A stretch of DNA of 40,533 bases, taken from the NCBI RefSeq assembly GCF_002803085.1, contig NZ_NNBJ01000013.1, positions 1 to 40,533 of the forward strand, written 5' to 3'. The notes under the pieces were generated by a model. It did not search any database. It was given only the letters and a program-made list of their open reading frames with translations, and was not told the DNA's origin. Made by a program: the position numbers and the translations under genes. This document shows positions 30,329 to 40,440 of the stretch, piece after piece. The first letter of the stretch is position 1. Every line of letters begins with the position of its first letter. This DNA is from Streptomyces sp. CB01201 (GTDB lineage Bacteria > Actinomycetota > Actinomycetes > Streptomycetales > Streptomycetaceae).

Positions 30329-30985
30329 TCAGACGGTGACGCCGACCGTACGCAGGAAGGCGACGGGGTTGACGGCCGAGCCGTAGTTCGGCGACGTGCG
30401 GATCTCGAAGTGCAGGTGCGGGCCACTGGAGTTGCCGGTGTTGCCGGAGAGCGCGATCCGCTCGCCGGTGCCCACGCTCTGCCCGACGCGCACGTTGATC
30501 TTCGACAGGTGGGCGTACTGCGAGTACGTGTTGTTGGCGTGCCGGACCACGACGGCGTTGCCGTAGGCGGGGCCGTCACCGGCGCCGACCGGGCCGGCCT
30601 TGACGACGGTGCCGGCGTGCGCGGCGAGGACCGGCGTGCCGTTGGGCACCGCGAAGTCCTGTCCGGAGTGCTTGTGCGACCACATCGAACCGCCGAGGCC
30701 GAAGCTGGCACTCAGCGTGTAGCGCGAGACCGGGTGCACCCAGGAGGCGGCCTTGGCGGCGGCGGCCTGCTTGACCGCGGCGGCGGCCTTGGTCTGCGCC
30801 TTGGCCTGGTCGGCGACGGCGGACGTGGTGACGGAGGTCGGGGCCAGCGACGCGGAGTCGGCGGCCGCGGCACCCGCGCCGAGGAGCGTCGCGGCGCCCG
30901 TTCCGGCGGCGACGGCGGCGATCGCCGCGGCGCGCAGGCGGAACGCGGACGGGCGGACGGTCTTGGACAGGGTGCGCTGGGGCAT
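30329..30985 (-). CDS. Secreted M23 family metallopeptidase
   Basis: A 218-aa secreted peptidoglycan endopeptidase of the LytM type. The long signal peptide (about 1-42, ending AGAAAADS) is followed by an Ala/Lys-rich helical stretch (AVADQAKAQTKAAAAVKQAA), then the peptidase domain. Zinc ligands are intact: His106 and Asp110 in HKHSGQD, and His192 in GPHLHFEI, with His190 as the catalytic partner. ATG 30985 has GGAAGAG eight bases upstream. It converges on the TetR gene with a 34-bp gap. Wall hydrolases of this kind are common targets of c-di-AMP riboswitches in Streptomyces, but I could not see a convincing one in this leader. Confidence 0.92.
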   Translation of the reverse strand: MPQRTLSKTVRPSAFRLRAAAIAAVAAGTGAATLLGAGAAAADSASLAPTSVTTSAVADQAKAQTKAAAAVKQAAAAKAASWVHPVSRYTLSASFGLGGSMWSHKHSGQDFAVPNGTPVLAAHAGTVVKAGPVGAGDGPAYGNAVVVRHANNTYSQYAHLSKINVRVGQSVGTGERIALSGNTGNSSGPHLHFEIRTSPNYGSAVNPVAFLRTVGVTV

Positions 30986-31605
30986 GCGGGAGCTCTTCCT
31001 TACGGCGACAAGGGGATCCGCCGAGTGCGACCCAGGACTGAGTTCCGGCGGCATGCGCGGACCCGGCACGCACAGCGGCACACCGGGTCGGCCTCACCTT
31101 GGTAACCCAAGCCCCCATCTCCGCCCAAAACGCCCATCTACTAACGAAAGCCGTAACGATCAGCCGGGGAATACGCCCGATGCGCGGCCAACGCCCCCTA
31201 GGCCGCGTAGTAGGCCCCCGGGGCCCTGTGTGCCTTGTCACCGCCTCCGGCCCCAAGTCCATGTCCTCGGTCCTTCCCTTTCGGGACCAAGGCCCGGCGG
31301 TCCTCGCCGGCCCACGCATCGCGGGTCCCGCACGCCGACCGTCCCCCGCCCGCCGACCGGCCTTCGCCGACCGGCCTTCGCCGACCGCCGGCGCGGACCG
31401 CTCGGCTCCGGAACCCGGGGCGGAGGTGTCCCGGGCCGCCCTCGACCGGCCCCCCGAGCCCTTCCCGCCCGTCCGGGTGCCGATGGCGGCTGCGGGGGCG
31501 GACGGACCGCACGCGAACCCCCGCCCCGCGCCACCATCCGTCTCCCACCCCTGTCCCAACTCCCCACCCCGGCGCGAGAATTGAGGGCAACGAGGGGACA
31601 GTGCC
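30986..31605. other. Divergent intergenic region between the M23 and TRYPCO2 genes
   Basis: No supported gene. Frames here are Pro/Arg-rich and domain-free. A relatively A/T-rich patch at about 31100-31165 (ACTAACGAAAGCCGTAACGA) may hold promoters for both directions. A 14-bp tandem repeat, CCGACCGGCCTTCG in about 2.4 copies, lies at 31352-31387. GAGGGGA, eight bases before 31606, is the ribosome binding site of the TRYPCO2 gene. Confidence 0.5.
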
Positions 31606-31959
31606 ATGACCGACAACAACACGCACGCATCCGACGCGTTCGACGGGATCGAGCTGGCCGACGCCATCGAGTCCGTACGCGAGCAGTTGACCGAGGCCGC
31701 CGCCCGGGCTTCGGGGCACGCTCTGATCTTCGAACTCGGCGACATTCAGATGGAGTTCACACTTGAGCTCCGCAAGGAGGTCAAGGGCGGGCTCAAGGTG
31801 CGGGCCTGGGTGGTGGACGCGGGCGTCGACGCCGGGCGGGGTACGGGGCGTACGCACAAGGTGGCCTTCACCCTGAAGCCGCACGCTGCCGCCGACGGCG
31901 CCGCCTGGCGGGTCGGCAACGACCGGCCGGGCGGGAGCTTCGGGGCCGGGCCGCGATGA
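31606..31959 (+). CDS. TRYPCO2-type (trypsin-co-occurring) domain protein
   Basis: A 117-aa protein matching what I know of trypsin-co-occurring domain 2 proteins. There is a helix GIELADAIESVREQLTEAAA, then a four-strand beta core, HALIFELGDIQMEFTLELRK, followed by GGLKVRAWVVDAG, and after a short turn THKVAFTLKP. The C-terminal tail is Gly-rich and disordered. GAGGGGA precedes the ATG by eight bases. Its TGA overlaps the ATG of the trypsin-NACHT gene (ATGA at 31956-31959), so the two are translated together. Comparative genomics has placed such small domains as adaptors or partners in NTPase-based conflict systems with trypsin-like proteases; the molecular role has not been established as far as I know. 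Confidence 0.8.
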   Translation: MTDNNTHASDAFDGIELADAIESVREQLTEAAARASGHALIFELGDIQMEFTLELRKEVKGGLKVRAWVVDAGVDAGRGTGRTHKVAFTLKPHAAADGAAWRVGNDRPGGSFGAGPR

Positions 31960-34900
31960 GCGGCGCCCTACCCACGACCGCCGACCGCGTCGTGGCCGTA
32001 CTCTCCGACGGGCGCCAGGGCAGCGGGGTCATCGTCTCGCCGTGGCTGGTGCTCACCTGTGCGCACAATCTGGCGGGCGGTCCGCCGACCCGGCTCGCGC
32101 ACCCCTCCCTCGGCGAGGTGAGCGCCCAAGTCCTGTGGCGGGACGACGAGTTGGACGCGGCACTGATCTACAGCGACGAGGAGCTGCTGCCCGGTCTGCT
32201 GCGGCTCGGCAGCGTCGACACCGCGCAGTCGCTGCCGGGCTGCGAGATCATCGGCTTCCCCGACATCCAGCGCTACGGCGCCGACCACCACCTCGACTAC
32301 GACCAGTTCGTCGGCACGGTCCTGCCGGTCGCGGGCAGTCTGCGCGACGACCTGGTCTGCGAGCTGCACCGGCCACCCGCCGCCGAACGCGCCGACGGCA
32401 GCTCGCCGCTCGCGGGCCTGTCGGGCGCCCCGCTGTTCGCCGCGGCGACCCTGCTCGGCCTGGTCAAGGAGATCCCGCGCGGACGCGGCCACCGCAGGGT
32501 GGTGTGCGTGCCGCTGCGGGGCATCTTCGCCTCGGACGGCTTCCGCGCCGCGTTCGCCACCCTGGCCACGCCCGCCCCGCTCGAACTGGTCACCGGCGTA
32601 CCACCGGAGGACCAGAGCTACGAGCACGAGTACGCGGAGGCCATCGGCGCCTCGTACCGCAAGACGAAGATCTTCGGCCTGGACGAGCTGAACAAGCGGG
32701 ACTCCGAATGGGACCTGGACACCGCCTACCTCAGCCTGGAGGCGAGACCCAAGGCCACCGAGCCGCCGCAGGCCGGCCGCACCCTGATGGACAGCGCCCC
32801 GCAGCGCATCGACGCGCTGCTCGCATCGCGGCCCCGCGTCCTGATCCGGGGCGAGGCGGGCGCCGGCAAGACCACCCTGGTGTGGTGGCTGGCGGCGCAC
32901 GCGGCGGCCGGCCGGCTCGGCCCCGGACTCGCCGACCTCAACGCGCTCATCCCGTTCGTGGTGCCGCTGCGCACCCTGCGCGCCCAGGGCGCCACCTTCC
33001 CGCTGCCCGCCCAACTCCCCACTGCGGCACGGCTCGTGGTGGACGCGGCACCCGAGGGATGGGCCGGCCGGGTCCTGAAGACCGGGCAGGGGCTGCTCCT
33101 GGTGGACGGGCTCGACGAGGTGCCGCAGGAGGACCGCGAGGAGGCCCACCGCTGGCTCGCCGCCCTCCTGGACCGCTATCCGCGCACCCGCTGTGTGGTG
33201 ACGGTACGGCCGATGGCGGTCGAGCCGGACTGGCTGAAGTACGCGGGCTTCGAGGAGCTGCGGCTGCTCCCGATGAACGACGAGGACATCACCGCGTTCA
33301 TCGCCGCCTGGCACCGCGCGGCCCGGCTCGACAGCGGCCCGCACGAGGACCTGGACGAGCTGGAGCGCGACCTGTCCGAACAGTTCAAGCAGAACAGCAC
33401 CCTCAAGGGCCTCGCCCGCACTCCCCTGCTGTGCGCGGTGATCTGCGCCCTGCACCGGCTGCGCCAGGGCTTCCTGCCCGACACCCGCTGGAAACTGTAC
33501 GAGGCGGCCCTGCGGATGCTGCTCGGCAACCGGGACCAGCAGCGCAAGGTCGAGGCGCCCGAGGGCATCGAGATCAGCGCCGAGGAGTGCACCGAACTGC
33601 TCCAGCGGATCGCGGTGTGGCTGGTGCGCGAGGGCCAGTTGGAGTTCTCCCGCGACCAGGCGCTGCGCCAGCTCAAGCGGGCCCTGTCCGGCATGGAGAA
33701 CGTACGCGGCCAGGGCACCCCCGAGGACGTCCTGCGCCACCTCCTCAACCGCAGCGGGCTGCTCCAGGAACGCGCCGACGACGTCTTCCAGTTCACCCAC
33801 CGCACCTTCCAGGACTTCCTCGCCGCCAAGGAGTTCGTGGAGGACGGGCACCTCGGCGAGCTGCTTCGGCACGCCTCGGAGGAGCAGCAGTGGCAGGACG
33901 TGATCCTGCTCGCCGCCGGCCACTGCGGCCGGCGCGACCGGCCCGTCCTCGTCAACGGTCTGCTCGACGCGGGCTCCCGCCACCAGTCCCACCAGGACAA
34001 GGCCAAGATCCATGTCCTGGCGGCCCGTTGCGCCCAGCACGCCGCCTATCTCGACGAGACGACCGCCCGCCGGGTCCGCGAACACATCGCGGCGCTGCTT
34101 CCGCCCCGCGACCTGGAGACCGTCACGCTGCTCGCGCGGCTCGGCCCGTCCGTACTCGGCCATCTCCCGGACCCGGCCGCCACCTCGGCCGAGGCGCTCG
34201 GACACGTCGTCGGGCTCATCAACCGGGTCGGCAACGCCGAGGCCATCGAGCACGCCCGCGCCTGGTCGGCCGCCCACCCGGACGCGGTCGACCTGTTCGC
34301 CTCCGAGTGGTCGCGCTACCCCGCCGAGCGCTACGCCCGCGAGGTGCTCGCGCACCTCGATCTGCGGGAGGCCCGGCTGCACGTGGAGACCCGCTGGCAG
34401 CTCGCCCAGCTCCCGCTCGTGCCCGACGCCCGCCGGCTGTGGATCACCGTGCCGCCCGACCTCACGGCGGACGAGCTGCACGGCGCGCTGCGCGGCCGCG
34501 AGGTGGCGGCCCTGCGGCTGAACGGCACCGAGCGCCTGCGGGACCTCGCCTTCCTGCGGCACAGCGCGGAGCGCCTGGCGGACCTGGAGGTGCTGCGGGG
34601 CTCGGGCCTGCGCGACCTCACCCAGCTGGCCCGGCTGCCGCGCCTCACCTCGCTCGGGCTGCTCGACGTGTCCGCGCAGGAGGTCGACCTCGCGCCGCTC
34701 GGTGAGGTCCCGGCGCTGCGCACGCTGCTGTTCGGCAGCAGCACCGATCTGCACCTCGCCCAGCTCCCGGTCCTGAGCCACGTCACGACCCTGCATCTGG
34801 AGGCGGACCAGGTGGCCGGCTTCGACGCCCTGAGCCGCTGGCCGGCCCTCAGCCATCTGGAGCTCGCCCCCTCCTCGTCGGCGACCACCCGACGGCTCCT

Positions 34901-35180
34901 GGCGTATGTGCGCGGGCAGCCCGGCATCGTCCGGCTCGGCGTCGCGCTGAGCTCGGTGGCCGCGCTCGCCGGGGTGGCCCCGCTGGCCAGCGTCCGCCAC
35001 CTCGATTTGTGGCTCGCCAACTCCGACGGCGATCTCGGCGCGGTCCTGGCGGCGTTCCCGGCGCTGACGACGGTGGACCTGGCGGTCGGCACCGTGCAGG
35101 CCGGCTCGTGGAACCCGGGCGCACTGCTGCGCCACCCCGGCCTGACCGTCACCGTCAACGGCGGCCCGCTGGCCCCGTGA
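31956..35180 (+). CDS. Trypsin-like protease / NACHT NTPase / LRR-like repeat protein
   Basis: A 1074-aa multidomain protein. Residues 1-200 form a trypsin-like serine protease: His37 in LTCAHNLAGG, Asp67 in DDELDAALIY and Ser156 in AGLSGAPLF make a complete triad. Residues 235-265 hold a link, KIFGLDELNKRDSEWDLDTA, with YLSLEA after it. The NACHT NTPase follows: Walker A GEAGAGKTT (299-307), Walker B LLLVDGLDEVP (380-390), sensor segment RCVVTVRP and the winged-helix part with HRTFQDFLAAKEF (615-627). Residues 640-830 are helical, and 850-1050 carry leucine-rich repeat-like strands (LADLEVLRGSGLRDLTQLAR, LTSLGLLDVSAQEVDL). No signal peptide or TM helix was seen, so it is cytoplasmic. The inferred action is that the repeats sense a trigger, the NTPase oligomerises and the protease cuts a target. 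Confidence 0.9.
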   Translation: MSGALPTTADRVVAVLSDGRQGSGVIVSPWLVLTCAHNLAGGPPTRLAHPSLGEVSAQVLWRDDELDAALIYSDEELLPGLLRLGSVDTAQSLPGCEIIGFPDIQRYGADHHLDYDQFVGTVLPVAGSLRDDLVCELHRPPAAERADGSSPLAGLSGAPLFAAATLLGLVKEIPRGRGHRRVVCVPLRGIFASDGFRAAFATLATPAPLELVTGVPPEDQSYEHEYAEAIGASYRKTKIFGLDELNKRDSEWDLDTAYLSLEARPKATEPPQAGRTLMDSAPQRIDALLASRPRVLIRGEAGAGKTTLVWWLAAHAAAGRLGPGLADLNALIPFVVPLRTLRAQGATFPLPAQLPTAARLVVDAAPEGWAGRVLKTGQGLLLVDGLDEVPQEDREEAHRWLAALLDRYPRTRCVVTVRPMAVEPDWLKYAGFEELRLLPMNDEDITAFIAAWHRAARLDSGPHEDLDELERDLSEQFKQNSTLKGLARTPLLCAVICALHRLRQGFLPDTRWKLYEAALRMLLGNRDQQRKVEAPEGIEISAEECTELLQRIAVWLVREGQLEFSRDQALRQLKRALSGMENVRGQGTPEDVLRHLLNRSGLLQERADDVFQFTHRTFQDFLAAKEFVEDGHLGELLRHASEEQQWQDVILLAAGHCGRRDRPVLVNGLLDAGSRHQSHQDKAKIHVLAARCAQHAAYLDETTARRVREHIAALLPPRDLETVTLLARLGPSVLGHLPDPAATSAEALGHVVGLINRVGNAEAIEHARAWSAAHPDAVDLFASEWSRYPAERYAREVLAHLDLREARLHVETRWQLAQLPLVPDARRLWITVPPDLTADELHGALRGREVAALRLNGTERLRDLAFLRHSAERLADLEVLRGSGLRDLTQLARLPRLTSLGLLDVSAQEVDLAPLGEVPALRTLLFGSSTDLHLAQLPVLSHVTTLHLEADQVAGFDALSRWPALSHLELAPSSSATTRRLLAYVRGQPGIVRLGVALSSVAALAGVAPLASVRHLDLWLANSDGDLGAVLAAFPALTTVDLAVGTVQAGSWNPGALLRHPGLTVTVNGGPLAP

Positions 35181-35203
35181 AGCACCCGGCGGCGGCCATG
35201 GAA

Positions 35204-35252
35204 AAGGGGCTGCCCCGGTCCGTACGTGACGTACGGGCCGGGGCAGCCCCTT
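35204..35252. terminator. Bidirectional terminator between the NACHT gene and clpC
   Basis: A long, nearly perfect hairpin. AAGGGGCTGCCCCGG pairs with CCGGGGCAGCCCCTT, then a T-G wobble, then CCGTACG pairs with CGTACGG around the loop TGA, giving a 23-step stem. It starts 24 bases after the NACHT stop codon and ends 23 bases after the clpC stop on the other strand, so it can end both convergent transcripts. Confidence 0.9.
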
Positions 35253-35274
35253 CAGGCGAGGCCTCCGAAGAGGA

Positions 35275-37803
<2,529 letters not shown>

Positions 37804-38008
37804 CGTTAATCGCTCCTCAGAGCGGTCGGGCAGTAAGGGGGCGGTCCCCTCCCTGTCCTTCCGCATGCTAGTCCCGCAGGGCGGGACAGCTCATTCCAAC
37901 TGCCGACACCCGTTCAATGCCTCCCGGCCCGAACAGCCGACAACTGCTCCAACCCGATGGTGCGAGACGATGTTCCCGCAGGCCAGACAGATACCCCTGT
38001 CTCCAGTA

Positions 38009-38022
38009 CGCCGATGGCGAAC
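38009..38022 (-). promoter_or_regulatory. Candidate ClgR operator upstream of clpC
   Basis: On the minus strand, GTTCGC-CATCG-GCG reads exactly as the GTTCGC-N5-GCG operator reported for the Streptomyces activator ClgR, which controls clpP1P2, clpC and lon. It lies about 206 bp before the clpC start codon. The remaining gap, 37804-38233, holds no gene that I can support. It contains a perfect dyad GTCCCGC-AGG-GCGGGAC (37871-37887) in the clpC leader and a partial second site, GTTCGCCCGTAGCT, near 38115-38135. Confidence 0.6.
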
Positions 38023-38233
38023 GTGAGACCGCCTGACGAGCGTGTCGCCCCTCCCCACTAGGAATGTCTTACCCGCCCGCACTGACACTCCATGCGAAAG
38101 ACCCCGGTTCCGTAAGCTACGGGCGAACAACCTTGCGTCCGCCCATCCCCCGGAGCGACGCACAATTGCCGACGGAGCGCGTTCGTACGGAAACCCAGCG
38201 TAACTCGGCGCCGTTTCTTCAGTTGCTCCGGGC

Positions 38234-38866
38234 ATGGCCCTCACCGTCCCGCAGCCCCGCGCACCCATGGATGGCTCGCTCGCGCAGTGGTACGAGCGCG
38301 GGCTCGGCTGGGCCGTCTGCGAGGGGCCCCCGGTCCAGCTGCTCACCGGGCTGCGCTTCGACGTTCTGGAACTCCCGGCGAGCGCCGGCTTCGCACTCCT
38401 GGAGCGGTACCGGCGGACCGGTCCCGTAGCTCTGGCGGGGGGCCGGATGCGGCTGCTCGTGGCGGCCGGCAGCGCGGACGAGCTGCCGGGGCTGCTCGAC
38501 TGGCTGGAGTGGGGCGGGGTGGCCCTGGACCTGCGCGCCCTCGGCGCGGGGGGCCGCATGACCGCCCCGGTGCCGCCGGGCTGGGCCGGCTCGCGGGGGG
38601 CCGCCGTATGGCTGCGGCCCCCCGAGCCCGGGTGCGAGATCGAGGCGCGGTTGCCCTCGTTCACCGGATTCACTCAGTGCGGTGGTGCCGGCGACGGGGA
38701 CGCTTCGGATGCCTCCCGGGCCGCGCGGGGCGGCCACGCCGCGGGCCTCAGCCTCGTGAGGCTGGTGGCCGCGGCGGCGACGGAATGCCACCGGGCCCGG
38801 TTGTTTCACGCGAAATCCCCAGGTGGAACGGGGAACGCGGGAAGTCAGCCGTTCTGCTTCTCGTAG
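38234..38866 (+). CDS. SCO3374-like family protein of unknown function
   Basis: A 210-aa protein. Its position between clpC and lsr2 and its sequence (SLAQWYERGLGWAVCEGPPV, then QLLTGLRFDVLELPASAG) resemble the Streptomyces SCO3374 family and, more distantly, the N-terminal fold of bifunctional primase-polymerase proteins (GWAV...TG.RFDVLD). No catalytic acidic cluster is visible, so activity is doubtful. A middle block includes RMRLLVAAGSADELPGLLDW. The C-terminal 60 residues are variable. ATG 38234 is used; ATG 38267 also precedes the domain. Its 3' end overlaps the end of lsr2 by 22 bases on the opposite strand. Confidence 0.72.
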   Translation: MALTVPQPRAPMDGSLAQWYERGLGWAVCEGPPVQLLTGLRFDVLELPASAGFALLERYRRTGPVALAGGRMRLLVAAGSADELPGLLDWLEWGGVALDLRALGAGGRMTAPVPPGWAGSRGAAVWLRPPEPGCEIEARLPSFTGFTQCGGAGDGDASDASRAARGGHAAGLSLVRLVAAAATECHRARLFHAKSPGGTGNAGSQPFCFS

Positions 38867-39186
38867 GCCTCACGGATTTCGGCCGGGACGCGTCCGCGGT
38901 CGTTCACGTTGTAGCCCTGCTCCTTGGCCCACTTGCGGATCTCGGCCGTGTTCTGGTTGCCGGTGCCGAGCAGCGCGCCACGGGCCTTGCCACGACCGCC
39001 GGCCGCGCGGCCACCGGTGCGCCGGCCGCTCTTGACGTACGGCTCAAGGAGACCCCGGAGCTTGTCCGCGTTGGCCGTGGTGAGGTCGATCTCGAAGCTC
39101 TTCCCGTCAAGAGCGAACGTCACGGTCTCGTCAGCCTCGCCACCGTCGAGGTCATCGACAAGAAGGACCTGAACCTTCTGTGCCAC
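38845..39186 (-). CDS. lsr2: Nucleoid-associated xenogeneic silencer Lsr2
   Basis: Lsr2 is the actinobacterial H-NS-like protein that coats AT-rich DNA and silences acquired genes. The 113-aa chain has the N-terminal oligomerisation domain (AQKVQVLLVDDLDGGEADET, VTFALDGKSFEIDL), a basic Gly-rich linker (SGRRTGGRAAGGRGKARG) and the C-terminal DNA-binding domain with the AT-hook-like Arg-Gly-Arg at 97-99 (NVNDRGRVPAEIREAYEKQN). GTG 39186 is chosen because AAAGGA lies six bases upstream; an ATG 15 bases earlier lacks one. The leader (39190-39260) is clearly more A/T-rich than the surroundings and has a dyad GCGG-AAAGGAAA-CCGC at 39216-39231, so self-binding is plausible. Confidence 0.95.
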   Translation of the reverse strand: MAQKVQVLLVDDLDGGEADETVTFALDGKSFEIDLTTANADKLRGLLEPYVKSGRRTGGRAAGGRGKARGALLGTGNQNTAEIRKWAKEQGYNVNDRGRVPAEIREAYEKQNG

Positions 39187-39339
39187 CGGATTTCCTTTCA
39201 TCGAAAATGCAGTACGCGGAAAGGAAACCGCTTTTGACTGGAAAACACAAACCCCCGGGAGAGGTTCAGGATCCTTGCTCCGCGGGAAACGTACGCGATT
39301 CGGACATAGGGTTCCGACAGCTTCCCGCCGCTTCCCCGA

Positions 39340-39870
39340 TCACAGGTGCAGAAGCATCCGGGTGTTGCCCAAGGTGTTCGGCTTCACTCGTTCGAGACCG
39401 AGGAACTCGGCGACGCCCTCGTCATAGGAGCGCAGCAGCTCGCTGTAGACATCTGTGTCGACGGTATCGACGGGAGTCTCGCCGATCTCGGTGAACCCGT
39501 GCTTCGCGAAGAACGCCACTTCGAAGGTGAGGCAGAAAACCCGCCGCACTCCGAGCCAGCGAGCGGTCTGGAGCAGCTTGGTGAGCACGAGATGTCCGAT
39601 GCCGGAACCGTGGAACTCGGGGTCCACGGCAAGAGTTCGCACTTCGGCGAGGTCTTCCCACATCACGTGCAGTGCCCCGCAGCCGATCACCCGGGCGTCC
39701 GAGTCGCGTTCCGCGACCCAGAACTCCTGGATGGACTCGTAAAGCGTGACCGTTGCTTTGTCGAGCAGGATCCCGCCTCCGACGTACGCGTCGAGAAGGC
39801 TTCGCACGGCCGGTACATCGCCGGTCCTGGCGCGGCGGACGGTGACCGCATTCGCGGCGGGATAAGACAT
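39340..39870 (-). CDS. GNAT acetyltransferase, N-acetylglutamate synthase-like
   Basis: A 176-aa protein with the GNAT fold. VTVRRARTGDVPAVRSLLDA is the first strand and helix, EVRTLAVDPEFHGSGIGHLV is the acetyl-CoA loop, and VFCLTFEVAFFAKHGFTEIG is the C-terminal strand with the FF..HGF signature. The last two are typical of the short actinobacterial amino-acid N-acetyltransferases that make N-acetylglutamate for arginine synthesis (M. tuberculosis Rv2747 type). The specific substrate is inferred. ATG 39870 lies nine bases after the stop of the BlaI-type gene, so the two probably share a transcript. Confidence 0.85.
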   Translation of the reverse strand: MSYPAANAVTVRRARTGDVPAVRSLLDAYVGGGILLDKATVTLYESIQEFWVAERDSDARVIGCGALHVMWEDLAEVRTLAVDPEFHGSGIGHLVLTKLLQTARWLGVRRVFCLTFEVAFFAKHGFTEIGETPVDTVDTDVYSELLRSYDEGVAEFLGLERVKPNTLGNTRMLLHL

Positions 39871-39879
39871 GCCTGGACG

Positions 39880-40314
39880 CTATCGCCCCGCTTCGGGTCC
39901 GGGCGCATCGCCCTCTTCGGATCCCTGTTCGGGTTCGCGGTCCCGTTCGGGTTCCGGCTCCTGCACCATGCGCACGGCATCGCGCAGTGCTTCGCGCTCC
40001 TCGGGGGACATCATGCCGAAGAAGGCCACGAGTGCGGCCGCCCGGTTGTCGCTCCGGGACCAGGCTTCGTTCATCAGTGCTGCGGCGTAGGCGGCCCGGG
40101 TGGAGACCGCCGTATATCGATAGGCCCGCCCGTCCACTTCCCGGCGGACCCAGCCCTTCTGATGGAGATTGTCCATTACGGTCATGACCGTGGTGTACGC
40201 GATGGACCGTTCCTGCTGAAGGTCTTCGAGGACTTCCCGGACGGTCACCGGGCGGTTCCACTGCCAGACCCGGGTCATGACGGCGTCTTCCAGCTCTCCC
40301 AATTGACGGGGCAC
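39880..40314 (-). CDS. BlaI/MecI/CopY family transcriptional repressor
   Basis: A 144-aa winged-helix repressor. The DNA-binding half is LGELEDAVMTRVWQWNRPVT, VREVLEDLQQERSIAYTTVM, TVMDNLHQKGWVRREVDGRA, with the recognition helix at YTTVMTVMDNL. The C-terminal half is the dimer region and includes AAALVAFFGMMSPEEREAL. It ends in an acidic Glu/Pro-rich tail. The start is GTG 40314, with no Shine-Dalgarno sequence. An inverted AACTGCA/TGCAGTT pair lies upstream between 40315 and 40361. BlaI-type repressors usually sit beside an M56 sensor peptidase; none is visible here, although the window ends close by. Confidence 0.9.
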   Translation of the reverse strand: MPRQLGELEDAVMTRVWQWNRPVTVREVLEDLQQERSIAYTTVMTVMDNLHQKGWVRREVDGRAYRYTAVSTRAAYAAALMNEAWSRSDNRAAALVAFFGMMSPEEREALRDAVRMVQEPEPERDREPEQGSEEGDAPGPEAGR

Positions 40315-40372
40315 AACTGCACCATAGTGGGAGATGTCGCGAATGGCTGCTTATTTGCAGTTAGCACGCAGC

Positions 40373-40408
40373 AAAAAGGGCGCACGTGGGGAAATACCCC
40401 GTGCGCCC
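40373..40408 (-). terminator. Intrinsic terminator of the gene entering from the right end
   Basis: GGGCGCAC-GT-GGGG (40378-40391) pairs with CCCC-GTGCGCCC (40397-40408) around the loop AAATA, with a two-base bulge. On the minus strand the stem is followed directly by TTTTT (complement of 40377-40373), so this is a complete Rho-independent terminator, placed 33 bases after the stop codon at 40441. Confidence 0.9.
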
Positions 40409-40440
40409 CCGCTGTGCGTACCCCGCCGGACCGCGTGCGG

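Noticed and set aside
30986..31140. c-di-AMP (ydaO-type) riboswitch in the leader of the M23 peptidase gene
   Set aside because: Expected in Streptomyces wall-hydrolase leaders, and disA is nearby, but I could not find the conserved core (a GGGGUGAA-like segment and its partners). A covariance-model search with the ydaO-yuaA family would decide.
31968..35135. 1055-aa open frame antisense to the trypsin-NACHT gene
   Set aside because: It is a mirror of the high-GC codon pattern of the real gene: no domain, no ribosome binding site and Gly/Arg/Gln/Val-biased composition. Similar long antisense frames across ilvD, radA, clpC and the MFS gene were rejected for the same reason.
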